9,278 nt of DNA. It comes from Chloroflexia bacterium. GTDB taxonomy: Bacteria > Chloroflexota > Chloroflexia > Thermomicrobiales > JALYUS01. Below are positions 1 to 6,957 of this stretch, one piece after another (the stretch's first letter is position 1; every line of letters starts with the position of its first letter). Made by a program: the position numbers and the translations under genes. The notes below the pieces were generated by a model. That model worked only from the letters and a program-made list of their open reading frames with translations. It did no database searches and was not told where the DNA came from. The stretch spans positions 1 to 9,278 of the forward strand of contig JAICIL010000175.1 of NCBI GenBank assembly GCA_025924435.1, written 5' to 3'.

Positions 1-183
1 CTGTTCGGGGCCTTCCAGCGGCTGCACCGGGCGAGCGAGTTCGAGGGGACGGGGATCGGGCTGGCGACGGTGCAGCGGATCGTCCACCGGCACGGCGGCT
101 GGGTCTGGGCGGAAGGCGCCCCCCTCCACGGCGCGACCTTCAGTTTCACGCTCGAAAATGGGGAGGCGAACGATGAGTCTTAG
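1..183 (+). CDS. Sensor histidine kinase, C-terminal end (partial, 5' end outside window)
   Basis: The window opens inside an ORF (frame 1) whose last 60 codons end at a TAG. They read as the end of a HATPase_c domain: an F-box-like LFGAFQRLH segment, the glycine-rich G2 box [13 protein letters not shown] (about residues 17-29 of the fragment), then the HGGWVWAEG and ATFSFTL strands that close the ATPase fold. This pattern is typical of HisKA-type kinases, including phytochrome-like ones. It autophosphorylates and passes phosphate to a response regulator. The stop lies 11 bp inside the next gene, a single-domain response regulator, so the two are probably a cognate pair. The sensor and dimerisation domains are not visible, so the signal is unknown. 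Confidence 0.9.
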   Translation: MFGAFQRLHRASEFEGTGIGLATVQRIVHRHGGWVWAEGAPLHGATFSFTLENGEANDES

Positions 184-628
184 CGACAAGATCATTTTGC
201 TGGTCGAGGACAATCCCGACGATGAGGCGCTCACGCTGCGCGCATTGAAGAAGAATAATATCCAGAATCGGGTCATCGTCGCCCACGACGGCGTGGAGGC
301 GCAGGATTACCTTTTTGGCAAGGGCATCTATGCCGGGAGGAACACGGGCGATCTGCCGCAGCTCGTCCTGCTGGACCTGAAGATACCGCGCGTGAACGGC
401 CTGGAGGTGCTGGCCAAACTGCGCGCGGATAAGCGGACGCGGTTGCTGCCCGTCGTCATCCTGACCTCGTCGCGCGAAGAGCAGGACATCATGGAAGGCT
501 ACGGCCTCGGCGCCAACAGCTACATCTGCAAACCGGTGGACTTCGAGCAGTTTTCCGAAGCCGTGCGGCAACTGGGGTTGTATTGGCTCGTGTTGAACGA
601 ATCGCCACCCGAAGGAGCGACTGGATGA
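173..628 (+). CDS. Single-domain response regulator (Rcp1/CheY-like)
   Basis: A 151-residue receiver domain with no output domain. The acidic pair E12-D13, phosphoacceptor D68 (in LLDLKIP), switch residue T98 (LTSS) and K120 (CKPV) are all present, so it should be phosphorylated. The long beta2-beta3 loop ([11 protein letters not shown]) and the wording [10 protein letters not shown] are typical of the Rcp1 family, partners of phytochrome-like kinases. I chose the ATG at 173 over the in-frame ATG at 158 because GGGAGG (161-166) sits 6 nt before it. The gene overlaps the kinase stop by 11 bp and its own TGA overlaps the next ATG (ATGA, 625-628), which indicates translational coupling. It probably acts by protein contact or as a phosphate relay to the next protein, which has its own receiver. 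An AT-richer patch (AAGAAGAATAAT at about 247-258) stands out slightly. Confidence 0.93.
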   Translation: MSLSDKIILLVEDNPDDEALTLRALKKNNIQNRVIVAHDGVEAQDYLFGKGIYAGRNTGDLPQLVLLDLKIPRVNGLEVLAKLRADKRTRLLPVVILTSSREEQDIMEGYGLGANSYICKPVDFEQFSEAVRQLGLYWLVLNESPPEGATG

Positions 629-1632
629 GCAATCCCCTGCGCGTCTTGATCGTTGAGGACTCGGCGGACGCCGCGGCGCTGTTGCTGCTGGAGCTGCGGC
701 GCGGCGGGTACAGCGTGACCTTCGAACAGGTTGACACACCCGCCGCGATGGAGGCGGCGCTCGATCAGCACGCCTGGGATATCGTCGTGGCGGATCATGC
801 CATGCCGTACTTCAGCGCGCCCGCCGCGCTGACCCTCCTCCAACGCCGCGGGCTCGACCTGCCCTTCATCATCGTATCGGGGACGATCGGCGAAGAAGTT
901 GCCGTCCTGGCGATGAAGGCGGGCGCCCACGATTACATCATGAAGGACAAATTGGCCCGCCTCACCCCGGTGATTGAGCGCGAATTGCGCGAGGCGGAGG
1001 TGCGCCGCGAGCGGCGGCGGGCGCTCGCGCTCGCCACGCGCCTCAGTCGGATCCTCGAGAACTCCTCGAATGAGATCTACGTTTTCGACGATGCATCCCT
1101 GCATTTCGTGCAAGTCAATCAGGGCGCGCAGCGGAACCTCGGTTACACGATGGAGGAACTCGAGCGCATGACGCCGCTCGACCTGATGCCGGAATTGAGC
1201 GCGGCGCAATTCGCGGAGTCGCTCCAGCCGTTGCGCGCCGGGACGCGCGAGCAAGTCGTCTTCGAGACGGTGCAGCGGCGCAAAAACGGCTCGACCTATC
1301 CGGTCGAGGTGCGCTTGCACTGCTCCCCCGCCGAGACGCCGCCGATCTGCGCCGCGATCATCCTGGACATCTCCGAGCGCAAGCAGGCGGAGCAGACCTT
1401 GTATGAGACCCGCGAGGCCGAGCGTCGCCGGATCGCCGACGAACTCCACGATGTCGTCTTTCGGAATCTGCTTACGACGTGCGAGGCGATGCAGGTGACG
1501 CAGGCGAAAGCCAGGGATGCCGGGGTCGCCGGCGAACTGGCCGGGGAGATCGCCAGCCTGCGGCAGGCGATGCAGGGGTTGCGCGATGCCGTGTACAACC
1601 TGCGCCTGTCGCAGCCACGGCTGCCCGGATAG
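625..1632 (+). CDS. REC-PAS-HisKA_3 protein lacking an ATPase domain
   Basis: 335 residues. Residues 5-120 are a receiver domain with E11-D12, phosphoacceptor D57 (VADHAMP), S85 (IVSGT) and K107 (MKD). A charged linker (about 120-135) leads to a PAS domain (about 140-255, ending DISERKQAEQTL). Residues 264-330 match the HisKA_3 dimerisation helix of NarL-partner kinases: ERRRIADELHD with H275, then a second helix LRDAVYNLRL. The protein then stops at PRLPG; a HATPase_c domain of about 100 residues would normally follow. Neither other forward frame after 1632 shows ATPase motifs, so a simple frameshift is not the cause. It could be an inert remnant, a phosphotransfer acceptor served by the upstream kinase, or a partner that dimerises with an intact kinase. 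Start: GGAG at 614-617, 7 nt before the ATG, overlapping the preceding stop. Confidence 0.88.
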   Translation: MSNPLRVLIVEDSADAAALLLLELRRGGYSVTFEQVDTPAAMEAALDQHAWDIVVADHAMPYFSAPAALTLLQRRGLDLPFIIVSGTIGEEVAVLAMKAGAHDYIMKDKLARLTPVIERELREAEVRRERRRALALATRLSRILENSSNEIYVFDDASLHFVQVNQGAQRNLGYTMEELERMTPLDLMPELSAAQFAESLQPLRAGTREQVVFETVQRRKNGSTYPVEVRLHCSPAETPPICAAIILDISERKQAEQTLYETREAERRRIADELHDVVFRNLLTTCEAMQVTQAKARDAGVAGELAGEIASLRQAMQGLRDAVYNLRLSQPRLPG

Positions 1633-1672
1633 TGCCGGGCCTGCTCCATACGATCGGGGACCAACCCCGGTC
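1623..1672 (+). terminator. Tandem hairpins at the end of the two-component operon
   Basis: GCCCGG (1623-1628) pairs with CCGGGC (1635-1640), placing the TAG stop in the loop. A second hairpin, GATCGGGG (1652-1659) with CCCCGGTC (1665-1672, one G-T pair), has a 5-nt loop. Only a weak A/T-rich stretch (CATAATT, 1675-1681) follows, so this is a probable terminator without a proper U-tract. Confidence 0.5.
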
Positions 1673-1690
1673 ACCATAATTGCACGTATA

Positions 1691-1703
1691 GCACAGCATG
1701 TGC
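1691..1703. repeat. Small inverted repeat GCACA-GCA-TGTGC
   Basis: Two perfect 5-bp arms around a 3-nt centre, in the gene-free stretch between the two-component operon and the subtilase. The size suits a protein binding site, but it could be chance in sequence of this composition. Confidence 0.25.
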
Positions 1704-1730
1704 GTCGCTTTCATAACGACACGGCGATGG

Positions 1731-1743
1731 GAAGAAATACCTA
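1731..1743 (+). repeat. 13-mer GAAGAAATACCTA, copy 1
   Basis: The same 13 bases recur at 7933-7945. Both copies lie in gene-free DNA, about 90-98 nt before a TACNCT promoter-like element on the same strand. The motif is A-rich in a GC-rich window, which makes chance recurrence less likely, though not excluded. It may be an activator site or a shared upstream element. Confidence 0.4.
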
Positions 1744-1802
1744 GCATCCGCCGGGTGCTCTTTCCGTTCGCCTCGGAATGCCCCCGGTTTCGGGAGATTT
1801 AT

Positions 1803-1834
1803 CCGATGCCGCGCGCAATGTGCCCTGCTACCCT
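1803..1834 (+). promoter_or_regulatory. Candidate promoter of the subtilase gene
   Basis: TACCCT at 1829-1834 is preceded by TGC (an extended -10 pattern). CCGATG (1803-1808) lies exactly 20 nt upstream of it, the same spacing as CCGATG and TACACT before the DUF4352-like gene (7997-8028). No good TTGACA-like -35 is present. The -10 element lies in the loop of an inverted repeat (1821-1846). Transcription from here would give a leader of about 115 nt before the subtilase ATG. Confidence 0.35.
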
Positions 1835-1846
1835 GATCGCAGGGCA
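1821..1846. repeat. 8-bp inverted repeat around the -10 candidate
   Basis: TGCCCTGC (1821-1828) and GCAGGGCA (1839-1846) are perfect inverted arms separated by 10 nt that contain TACCCT. Because it surrounds the putative -10, it could be a repressor operator; it could also simply be a hairpin. Confidence 0.45.
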
Positions 1847-1880
1847 TGGAGGGAGAGGGGCCGTAGTGGTTTTGACCGGC

Positions 1881-1933
1881 GTGCCGACGCGGCGCGCCCT
1901 GGTGGATGAAGTGTCCACCTCTCGCGTCGGCGC
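1881..1933 (+). promoter_or_regulatory. Nested hairpin in the subtilase 5' leader
   Basis: The outer stem is GCCGACGCG (1883-1891) with CGCGTCGGC (1923-1931), extended by a T-G and a G-C pair to 1881/1933. The inner stem is GGTGGA (1901-1906) with TCCACC (1914-1919) around a 7-nt loop. It ends 9 nt before the GGAGG ribosome binding site (1943-1947), so it could influence translation or mRNA stability. The pairing is read directly; a role is inferred. Confidence 0.5.
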
Positions 1934-1954
1934 CCGTTATTCGGAGGGATCAAG

Positions 1955-3238
1955 ATGTCCCGAATTTGGCATCGCTTGCTGTGCATCGCGTTCCTTGTCG
2001 TCGCGCTTTGCGGGTTGGGCACGCCCGCAACGATCGCGACCGCCGCCGCGCCGGATCCCTTCTTACCGGGCGAAGTGGTCGTGAAGTTGCGCGTCGCAAC
2101 CGATCTGCGCGCGGTCGCCGCTTCCCATTATCTCGACCCGACGCCGATCGAGCAGTTCGGCGCGCGCCCAATCTACCGGCTGCGGATCCTCGACGGGGCC
2201 GCGCCACCCCAGCGGGCGGCGGCGATCATGTCCGACTCGCGCGTCCTGTATGCCGAGCCGAACTTTGTGTCGGAAGGACCGGAAGAGCGGCAGGATTCGA
2301 TGTGGGATGGCGGCGTCGCCGTCGCCGATTTCGCCGCGCAGTGGGCGCCCGCGGCGATCCGTTTGCCGGAAGCGCTCGCGGTGACGCGCGGCGCGGGGAT
2401 CACGGTGGCGGTGCTCGATACCGGCGTGGATGCGACACATCCGGCCCTCGCGGGGCACCTCGTGCCGGGCTACGACTTCGTTGACATGGACAACGATCCG
2501 AGCGAGGTCGGTGTGGCGGGCGTGGATCGCGGCTTCGGCCACGGCACCCATGTGGCCGGTCTCGTCGCCCTCGCGGCGCCCGGCGCGAAGATCATGCCCC
2601 TGCGCGTCCTCGATCAGCACGGTCGGGGGAATATCTGGGTATTGGCCGAGGCGCTCCACTATGCGATCAACCCCGATGGCGATCTCGGCACGGTGGATGG
2701 CGCCAGCGTGATCAATCTCAGCCTCAGTACCCCGCTGCATTCCCAGCTCTTGCAGGATGTGATGGCGTCCATAACGTGCGACAACCCGTCGCGGACGCCC
2801 ACTGAAAACCTCTGCGCGGCGACGGGGGGCCGGGGCGCGGTCGTGGTGACGGCGGCGGGCAACAGCGGCAGCACGACGCCGGAATACCCCGCAGGCGAGG
2901 GGATGAAGGGTTTGTTCTCGGTCGGCGCCACCACACAGACCGACGCGATCGCCACCTTCTCCAATCGCGGGTCGTGGGTCAATGTCGCGGCGCCCGGCGA
3001 TCGCATCGTCAGTAGCGTGCCGGGCGGCTATGCCACATGGAGCGGGACGTCCATGGCGGCGCCGCTGGTCGCTGGCGAAGCCGCCCTCGTCCGGGCGGCG
3101 TGTCCGGGGATGACCAGCGACCAGGTCGAACAGCAGATCCTCGGGACGGCGACCCACCTCAATGGCCAGATCGCGCGCCGGATTGACGCCGCCGCCGCGG
3201 TGAAGGCGTCGTGCGCCCGCGGCCCCGGCGGACCGTGA
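1955..3238 (+). CDS. Secreted subtilisin-like serine protease (S8 family)
   Basis: 427 residues. A signal peptide spans about residues 1-31 (basic start, hydrophobic IAFLVVALCGLG, then TIATAAA as a likely signal peptidase I site; C19 is not in a proper lipobox). Residues 34-104 resemble a fervidolysin-type propeptide (PGEVVVKL to YAEPNFV) that would chaperone and inhibit the enzyme. The peptidase domain carries the full triad: D155 (VAVLDTGVD), H196 (GHGTHVAG) and S366 (GTSMAAP), with oxyanion residue N303 (AAGNSG). An insertion at about 275-287 has two cysteines and another pair is C383/C420; both may form disulfides. It should be an active extracellular protease. There is no C-terminal anchor or extra domain, and it ends soon after the core. 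Start: GGAGG at 1943-1947, 7 nt before the ATG. It stands alone and faces the CHAT operon across a terminator. Confidence 0.95.
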   Translation: MSRIWHRLLCIAFLVVALCGLGTPATIATAAAPDPFLPGEVVVKLRVATDLRAVAASHYLDPTPIEQFGARPIYRLRILDGAAPPQRAAAIMSDSRVLYAEPNFVSEGPEERQDSMWDGGVAVADFAAQWAPAAIRLPEALAVTRGAGITVAVLDTGVDATHPALAGHLVPGYDFVDMDNDPSEVGVAGVDRGFGHGTHVAGLVALAAPGAKIMPLRVLDQHGRGNIWVLAEALHYAINPDGDLGTVDGASVINLSLSTPLHSQLLQDVMASITCDNPSRTPTENLCAATGGRGAVVVTAAGNSGSTTPEYPAGEGMKGLFSVGATTQTDAIATFSNRGSWVNVAAPGDRIVSSVPGGYATWSGTSMAAPLVAGEAALVRAACPGMTSDQVEQQILGTATHLNGQIARRIDAAAAVKASCARGPGGP

Positions 3239-3267
3239 TCCGCGCGGGGAGCGGCGCCTGGTACGTT

Positions 3268-3332
3268 GCCCTTTTCCGTATCGGGATATGGTGATGGCAG
3301 GCTTTTTGGCCTGCCATCACCGGCAAAAGGGC
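3268..3332. terminator. Bidirectional stem-loop between convergent genes
   Basis: GGTGATGGCAGGC (3290-3302) pairs perfectly with GCCTGCCATCACC (3309-3321) around a TTTTTG loop. An outer repeat, GCCCTTTT (3268-3275) with AAAAGGGC (3325-3332), encloses it. It lies between the ends of the subtilase (+) and the CHAT gene (-), where a shared terminator is expected. Neither strand has a clear U-tract directly after the main stem. Confidence 0.7.
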
Positions 3333-3366
3333 CTCATACTGGATACCAGACTGCCAGACCCGCCCG

Positions 3367-6204
3367 CTACCAGCGGCCGAAGAGCATGAAGGGCGCCCAG
3401 AAGTAGGGATGCGAGAGATCGGTGAGCGCCCGCCGTTGCGCATGCCGGAGGGCTGCGGCGGGGCGCCTACCGGCGCGGAGTTGCCGGTAGAAATCGGCCA
3501 TCAATTGCGCGGTCGTCGCGTCGTCCACCGTCCACATGCTCACGACGACCGACGGCGCCCCCGCCGAGAAGAAGCCCCGCACCAGACCGATCAACTCGTC
3601 GCCCGGCGCGATCGCATTGACGCCGGTTTCGCAGGCGCTGAGCGTCACGAGTTGACAGTGCAAATCAAGCCCATAGGCGTCGCGCACCGTCAGCCAACCA
3701 TCCGCCAATCGCACGGACGAGAAAAGCGGGTTATCGGGCCGGAACTGTCCGTGGGAGGCGAGGTGGACGATGTCGGCGGCGGGCGCGTGCCGATGGAGCG
3801 CGGCGAGCGTCGCCCGATTTTCGACGAGGGCCGTTGCCATGGGGAAGAGAGCCGCCAGCGACTCGATCTCGTCGCGCACCCTGGGCGCCCGCGCATCGGA
3901 CACGCCGAGCAATACCGCCCGCTCCAAGGGGCGTCTGGGCGCTGCCAGGCAATGGTGCAGCACATTCGCGCTCGGCACGGCGCAGATCTCGCGCCGCTCG
4001 ATCACATGGGTCGTGCCGTCGTGGAGCGCGTGGAAAGGCACGTAATGGAGCGCGCGATGCGGCACGACGACCAATCGCCGGTCCCCGATCCGCGCCTCGA
4101 TCGGCCGGAGCAGTTGATCGTAGAGCGCCGCCAGATGGTGGCGCGCGCGCCGTGCGAGTTGGGGGAGATGGGGATGGATCCGCTCGCTCCCGTGGCGGAA
4201 CGTCCCGAGTTGGAATTGCCACTGCGCGAGCGCCGCTTCCGCCTGCCCCTCCGTGCCGAGATGGCGGACGACCTCAACGCCCTCATTCGTTACCACGAAG
4301 GCCAGCAACTCGCCGTCCATGCTGTAATACTCGATCAACGCGGTATCGTCGCCGAGATCGCGCTGGAGTTGGGCAATGTTGATCGGTTCGACCTGGATGA
4401 GCGCCCCATCGCCGCGCTGCTGCAATTGGCGCCTGATTTCCAGCACCTTCTCTTCGCACTCGCGCACGGCGGTATGGAGCCGGTCCATCACGCCGCCACG
4501 GATGGAGTCGCTCTCCGAGGAGCGATTGATCTGGCTGTAGAACCAGTTCAGTTCCTCCCGTAATTCCGCCAGTTGCGCCAGTTGTTCCGCCTCGAACGGG
4601 TCGCGCGGTTGCCCGTAATACGACAGCACGCCGCCGAGCATGTCCATCAGCGCGCGCGAGCGGGCGCGCTCCACGTAGCGCAGCGCTTCCACGATACGAT
4701 CGGGGGTGCCGTCATCCAGGCAGAGCCGCACGAGTTCGGCGTATGGCTCCAGCTTGTCCGCGACGAACGCCGTGCGGAACTCCTCGGCGGGGAGCGGGGC
4801 GCGCAGTTCCTCGATCAGCGCCACCGCGCGCCGGAAGGACGCCTCGGCACCCGCGCGATCCCCCATCGCCGCCGCCAGGAGCCCGAGCGAGGTCTCGCAG
4901 CGCTGCGCGACCTGGGGCGCCGCCTGGAGATTCGCCTCGCGCAGCGTTTGTTCCAGGATCGCCCGCGCCTCCGGCCCTTGGCCGGAGACCCGCGCGACCT
5001 CGCCGCGCAGCCAGCGCGTGAGGAGCAGCCGCCCCCAGATACCCGCCTCCGCGAGGGGCGGCTCCGCCCGGCGTGCCGCTTCCGCCGCCGCGCCATAGTC
5101 GCCCGAGGCGTAGCAACGATACGCCTCGGCCAGCCGCACGGTGGCCTCACCGACCGCGTTACCCTCGGCGGCATAGAGCGCGCGCGCCTCGCCCAACAGC
5201 GCGCGCGCTTCGTCATCGCGGGCGAGGAGGATGCAGGCCCGCCCGTAGTTCGCGGTCGCGCCCGCCTGCTCGGCGCGCATGCCCAATGCGGCGAAGGTCG
5301 GGATTACCCGCTCGTAGATCGCCGCCGCTTCGGGGGCCAGATTCAACTCCAGATATGCGTCGGCCAGTTCGCGTTCGGCAAGGGCGGATTTGTGCGGCAT
5401 GTTGAGGGCCGTGTACCGGCGGCGCGACCGCTCCAGCAGGTCGAGCGCGCGGTCATAGCGCCCGCGATACAGTTCGAGGCAGCCGAGATTGCACTCGACG
5501 ACCGCCTGCATGACGTCGAGGCCCGCCGTGTCGGCATACGCGAGCGCCTGTTCATAGAGCGTCGTCGCCTCGCGGAAGCGATACTGGGCGGAGAAGACAT
5601 TGGCGAGGTTGAGGTCAACGAACGCGAGCCGCTTACGATCATCAACCACGGCATACTGGACGCGCGCGTCGTGGTAGGACGCTTCCGCCTCGCGGTACTG
5701 CTCGCGGCGGAAGTGGATGTTGCCCAGGTTAAGATTGATCATGCCGGCACCCACCGCATCGCCGTGGGCGAGAAAGATTTCCCGCGCGGCGATCCCGCAG
5801 GCTATCGCCTCATCATACTGCCCGAGCATCGCCAAGGCATGGACCTTATTGCCCTGGGTGCCCGCCGCCAACAAGGGTTTTCCAAGTGCCAAGAAACGCG
5901 CTGCGGCAGCATTGAGATGCTCGACCGCTCGTGCCATTTCGCCCTCGAGCTGCAGCGCGGCGATGCCGGCCGTCCAAGTCGCCAGCGCCTCGATCTCGGG
6001 GTCGGCGATACGCGCCGCGAGCGCCGCTAATGCCGCCGCCGCACCAGCGGCGCGGTGCGGATCGCGGGTCTTGGTATCATCAAAGAGCGCTTTGAGCGCG
6101 TATGCTACCGCAATATCCGCGTGCCCGGCGTGCCGCGCGAGCATGCGCTGCCGTTCGTCGGCGGATGCGGCCGCCAGGGACGCCGCGAACGCCGCGGGAT
6201 CCAT
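3367..6204 (-). CDS. TPR-CHAT caspase-like protease
   Basis: 945 residues. Roughly residues 30-470 are tetratricopeptide repeats (units such as ALAMLGQYDEAIACGIAARE and LNLGNIHFRREQYREAEASY), a protein-binding superhelix. A helical linker (about 475-600, with RTAFVADKLEPYAELV and RARSRALMDML) is usual in this family. Residues about 610-945 form the CHAT domain (caspase/HetF associated with TPRs): VVVPHRALHYVPFHALHDG, then catalytic H818 (HLASHGQF) and C858 (LSACETG), ending with PYFWAPFMLFG. Both catalytic residues are intact, so it is probably an active cysteine protease of the caspase-like clan, in the cytoplasm (no signal peptide or membrane helix). Its ATG immediately follows the TAG of the anti-sigma gene (6205-6207); only a weak GGTGG precedes it, so translation is probably coupled. 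Its substrate is unknown; the anti-sigma protein is the obvious candidate by gene order. Confidence 0.95.
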   Translation of the reverse strand: MDPAAFAASLAAASADERQRMLARHAGHADIAVAYALKALFDDTKTRDPHRAAGAAAALAALAARIADPEIEALATWTAGIAALQLEGEMARAVEHLNAAAARFLALGKPLLAAGTQGNKVHALAMLGQYDEAIACGIAAREIFLAHGDAVGAGMINLNLGNIHFRREQYREAEASYHDARVQYAVVDDRKRLAFVDLNLANVFSAQYRFREATTLYEQALAYADTAGLDVMQAVVECNLGCLELYRGRYDRALDLLERSRRRYTALNMPHKSALAERELADAYLELNLAPEAAAIYERVIPTFAALGMRAEQAGATANYGRACILLARDDEARALLGEARALYAAEGNAVGEATVRLAEAYRCYASGDYGAAAEAARRAEPPLAEAGIWGRLLLTRWLRGEVARVSGQGPEARAILEQTLREANLQAAPQVAQRCETSLGLLAAAMGDRAGAEASFRRAVALIEELRAPLPAEEFRTAFVADKLEPYAELVRLCLDDGTPDRIVEALRYVERARSRALMDMLGGVLSYYGQPRDPFEAEQLAQLAELREELNWFYSQINRSSESDSIRGGVMDRLHTAVRECEEKVLEIRRQLQQRGDGALIQVEPINIAQLQRDLGDDTALIEYYSMDGELLAFVVTNEGVEVVRHLGTEGQAEAALAQWQFQLGTFRHGSERIHPHLPQLARRARHHLAALYDQLLRPIEARIGDRRLVVVPHRALHYVPFHALHDGTTHVIERREICAVPSANVLHHCLAAPRRPLERAVLLGVSDARAPRVRDEIESLAALFPMATALVENRATLAALHRHAPAADIVHLASHGQFRPDNPLFSSVRLADGWLTVRDAYGLDLHCQLVTLSACETGVNAIAPGDELIGLVRGFFSAGAPSVVVSMWTVDDATTAQLMADFYRQLRAGRRPAAALRHAQRRALTDLSHPYFWAPFMLFGRW

Positions 6205-6801
6205 CTAGCCACCGATTTTCAGGGAGGGTATCTCGACTTCAACGTCGGGTAGCGTCACCAGCAGCACGTACGTCCCCGGCGGCACCGATACGACGAACTC
6301 GCCAATATCGTTCAGGCCCGTCTCGAAGACGCCCGCCGGCCCGCGCAATTCGACCCGCCCCGTCTCGATCGGGCCGAGCACCTGCCCCGCGACGGTCCAG
6401 TCCGCGCCGGTGGGCGTGATCCGCACATCGAAGACGTGTTCCCCGTCGCTGAACATCAGTTGCCGCGAGTCGGCGGACGTACTGCGGACGCCCATCGCGA
6501 GCGGTTGCTGCGCGCTATCGAACTGCAATGCGGCCACCACGCGCCGTCGGAGCGTTGCCACAGGTCGTGATGCATCCGGACGGAAGAGCCGTACCGCGCG
6601 GGCGACGACGTGGGATGGGGCATTCTCGGCATCATCGGTGCGCATCAGGCCAATCAGACGCTCAAGTTGGGTAATCTCGGTCGCGCAACGCGCGCAGGTT
6701 GAGACATGAGATTGGAGTGCCGCCCGCCTTTCGGTCGCGATGCGGCCTTCCGCGAAATCAACAAGTTGATCAAATGATGGGTGACGAAATGTGCCGGTCA
6801 T
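6205..6801 (-). CDS. Soluble zinc-binding anti-sigma factor with a C-terminal beta domain
   Basis: 198 residues. The N-terminal 55 residues match zf-HC2 anti-sigma domains: HPSFDQLVDFAEGRIATERR, then the zinc motif H32-xxx-C36-xx-C39 (SHVSTCARC), then a helix. This domain normally holds an ECF sigma factor inactive. There is no transmembrane helix. The C-terminal half (about 85-198) is strand-rich and ends in GEFVVSVPPGTYVLLVTLPD, like the small carboxypeptidase-regulatory/Ig-like folds found in some anti-sigma proteins. That points to a cytoplasmic protein whose second domain may sense something or be gripped by the TPR protein downstream. I chose the ATG at 6801, with GGAG 7 nt upstream on the minus strand, over the in-frame GTG at 6816. 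The gene follows its sigma factor after 156 bp and abuts the CHAT gene. Confidence 0.85.
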   Translation of the reverse strand: MTGTFRHPSFDQLVDFAEGRIATERRAALQSHVSTCARCATEITQLERLIGLMRTDDAENAPSHVVARAVRLFRPDASRPVATLRRRVVAALQFDSAQQPLAMGVRSTSADSRQLMFSDGEHVFDVRITPTGADWTVAGQVLGPIETGRVELRGPAGVFETGLNDIGEFVVSVPPGTYVLLVTLPDVEVEIPSLKIGG

Positions 6802-6957
6802 GAAAATACTCCACACGTAGCGCTCCTGTTCTCAAATCCGGAATGCGTCCCGTCACAGAGATAGAGCGGTAAGGGAGCCGCGAAATACACGGCGAATCGG
6901 ACATAGCCGCAGCAAACAACGGTCGAAGGAAGTCTAGCACGCTGCCCCGTCTGCTGT
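6802..6957 (-). other. Gap between sigma and anti-sigma genes
   Basis: 156 bp, long for tightly coupled genes. I see no convincing ORF, terminator or consensus promoter. A weak 4-bp GCCG/CGGC pair on the minus strand is the only structure noted. An internal promoter used by the sigma factor itself is possible but not shown. Confidence 0.4.

Noticed and set aside
520..1677. A 385-codon minus-strand open frame over the two-component genes
   Set aside because: Antisense to REC, PAS and HisKA_3 motifs that are unmistakable on the + strand; no ribosome binding site or domain.
1698..2084. A 128-codon + open frame before and into the subtilase
   Set aside because: It overlaps the signal peptide in another frame, lacks a ribosome binding site, and crosses the hairpins described at 1821-1933.
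2063..3157. A 364-codon minus-strand open frame over the subtilase
   Set aside because: Shadow of the subtilase; the catalytic triad and signal peptide are in the + frame.
1955..3238. The subtilase as a component of the CHAT switch
   Set aside because: It has a signal peptide, faces the other way and is separated by a terminator; the CHAT operon is cytoplasmic. Only proximity supports a link.
4573..6030. A long + strand open frame (485 codons) antisense to the CHAT gene
   Set aside because: It mirrors the codon structure of the real gene; the translation is Arg-rich with no recognisable domain, and the opposite strand has clear TPR repeats. Same reasoning for 3409-4563 (+).
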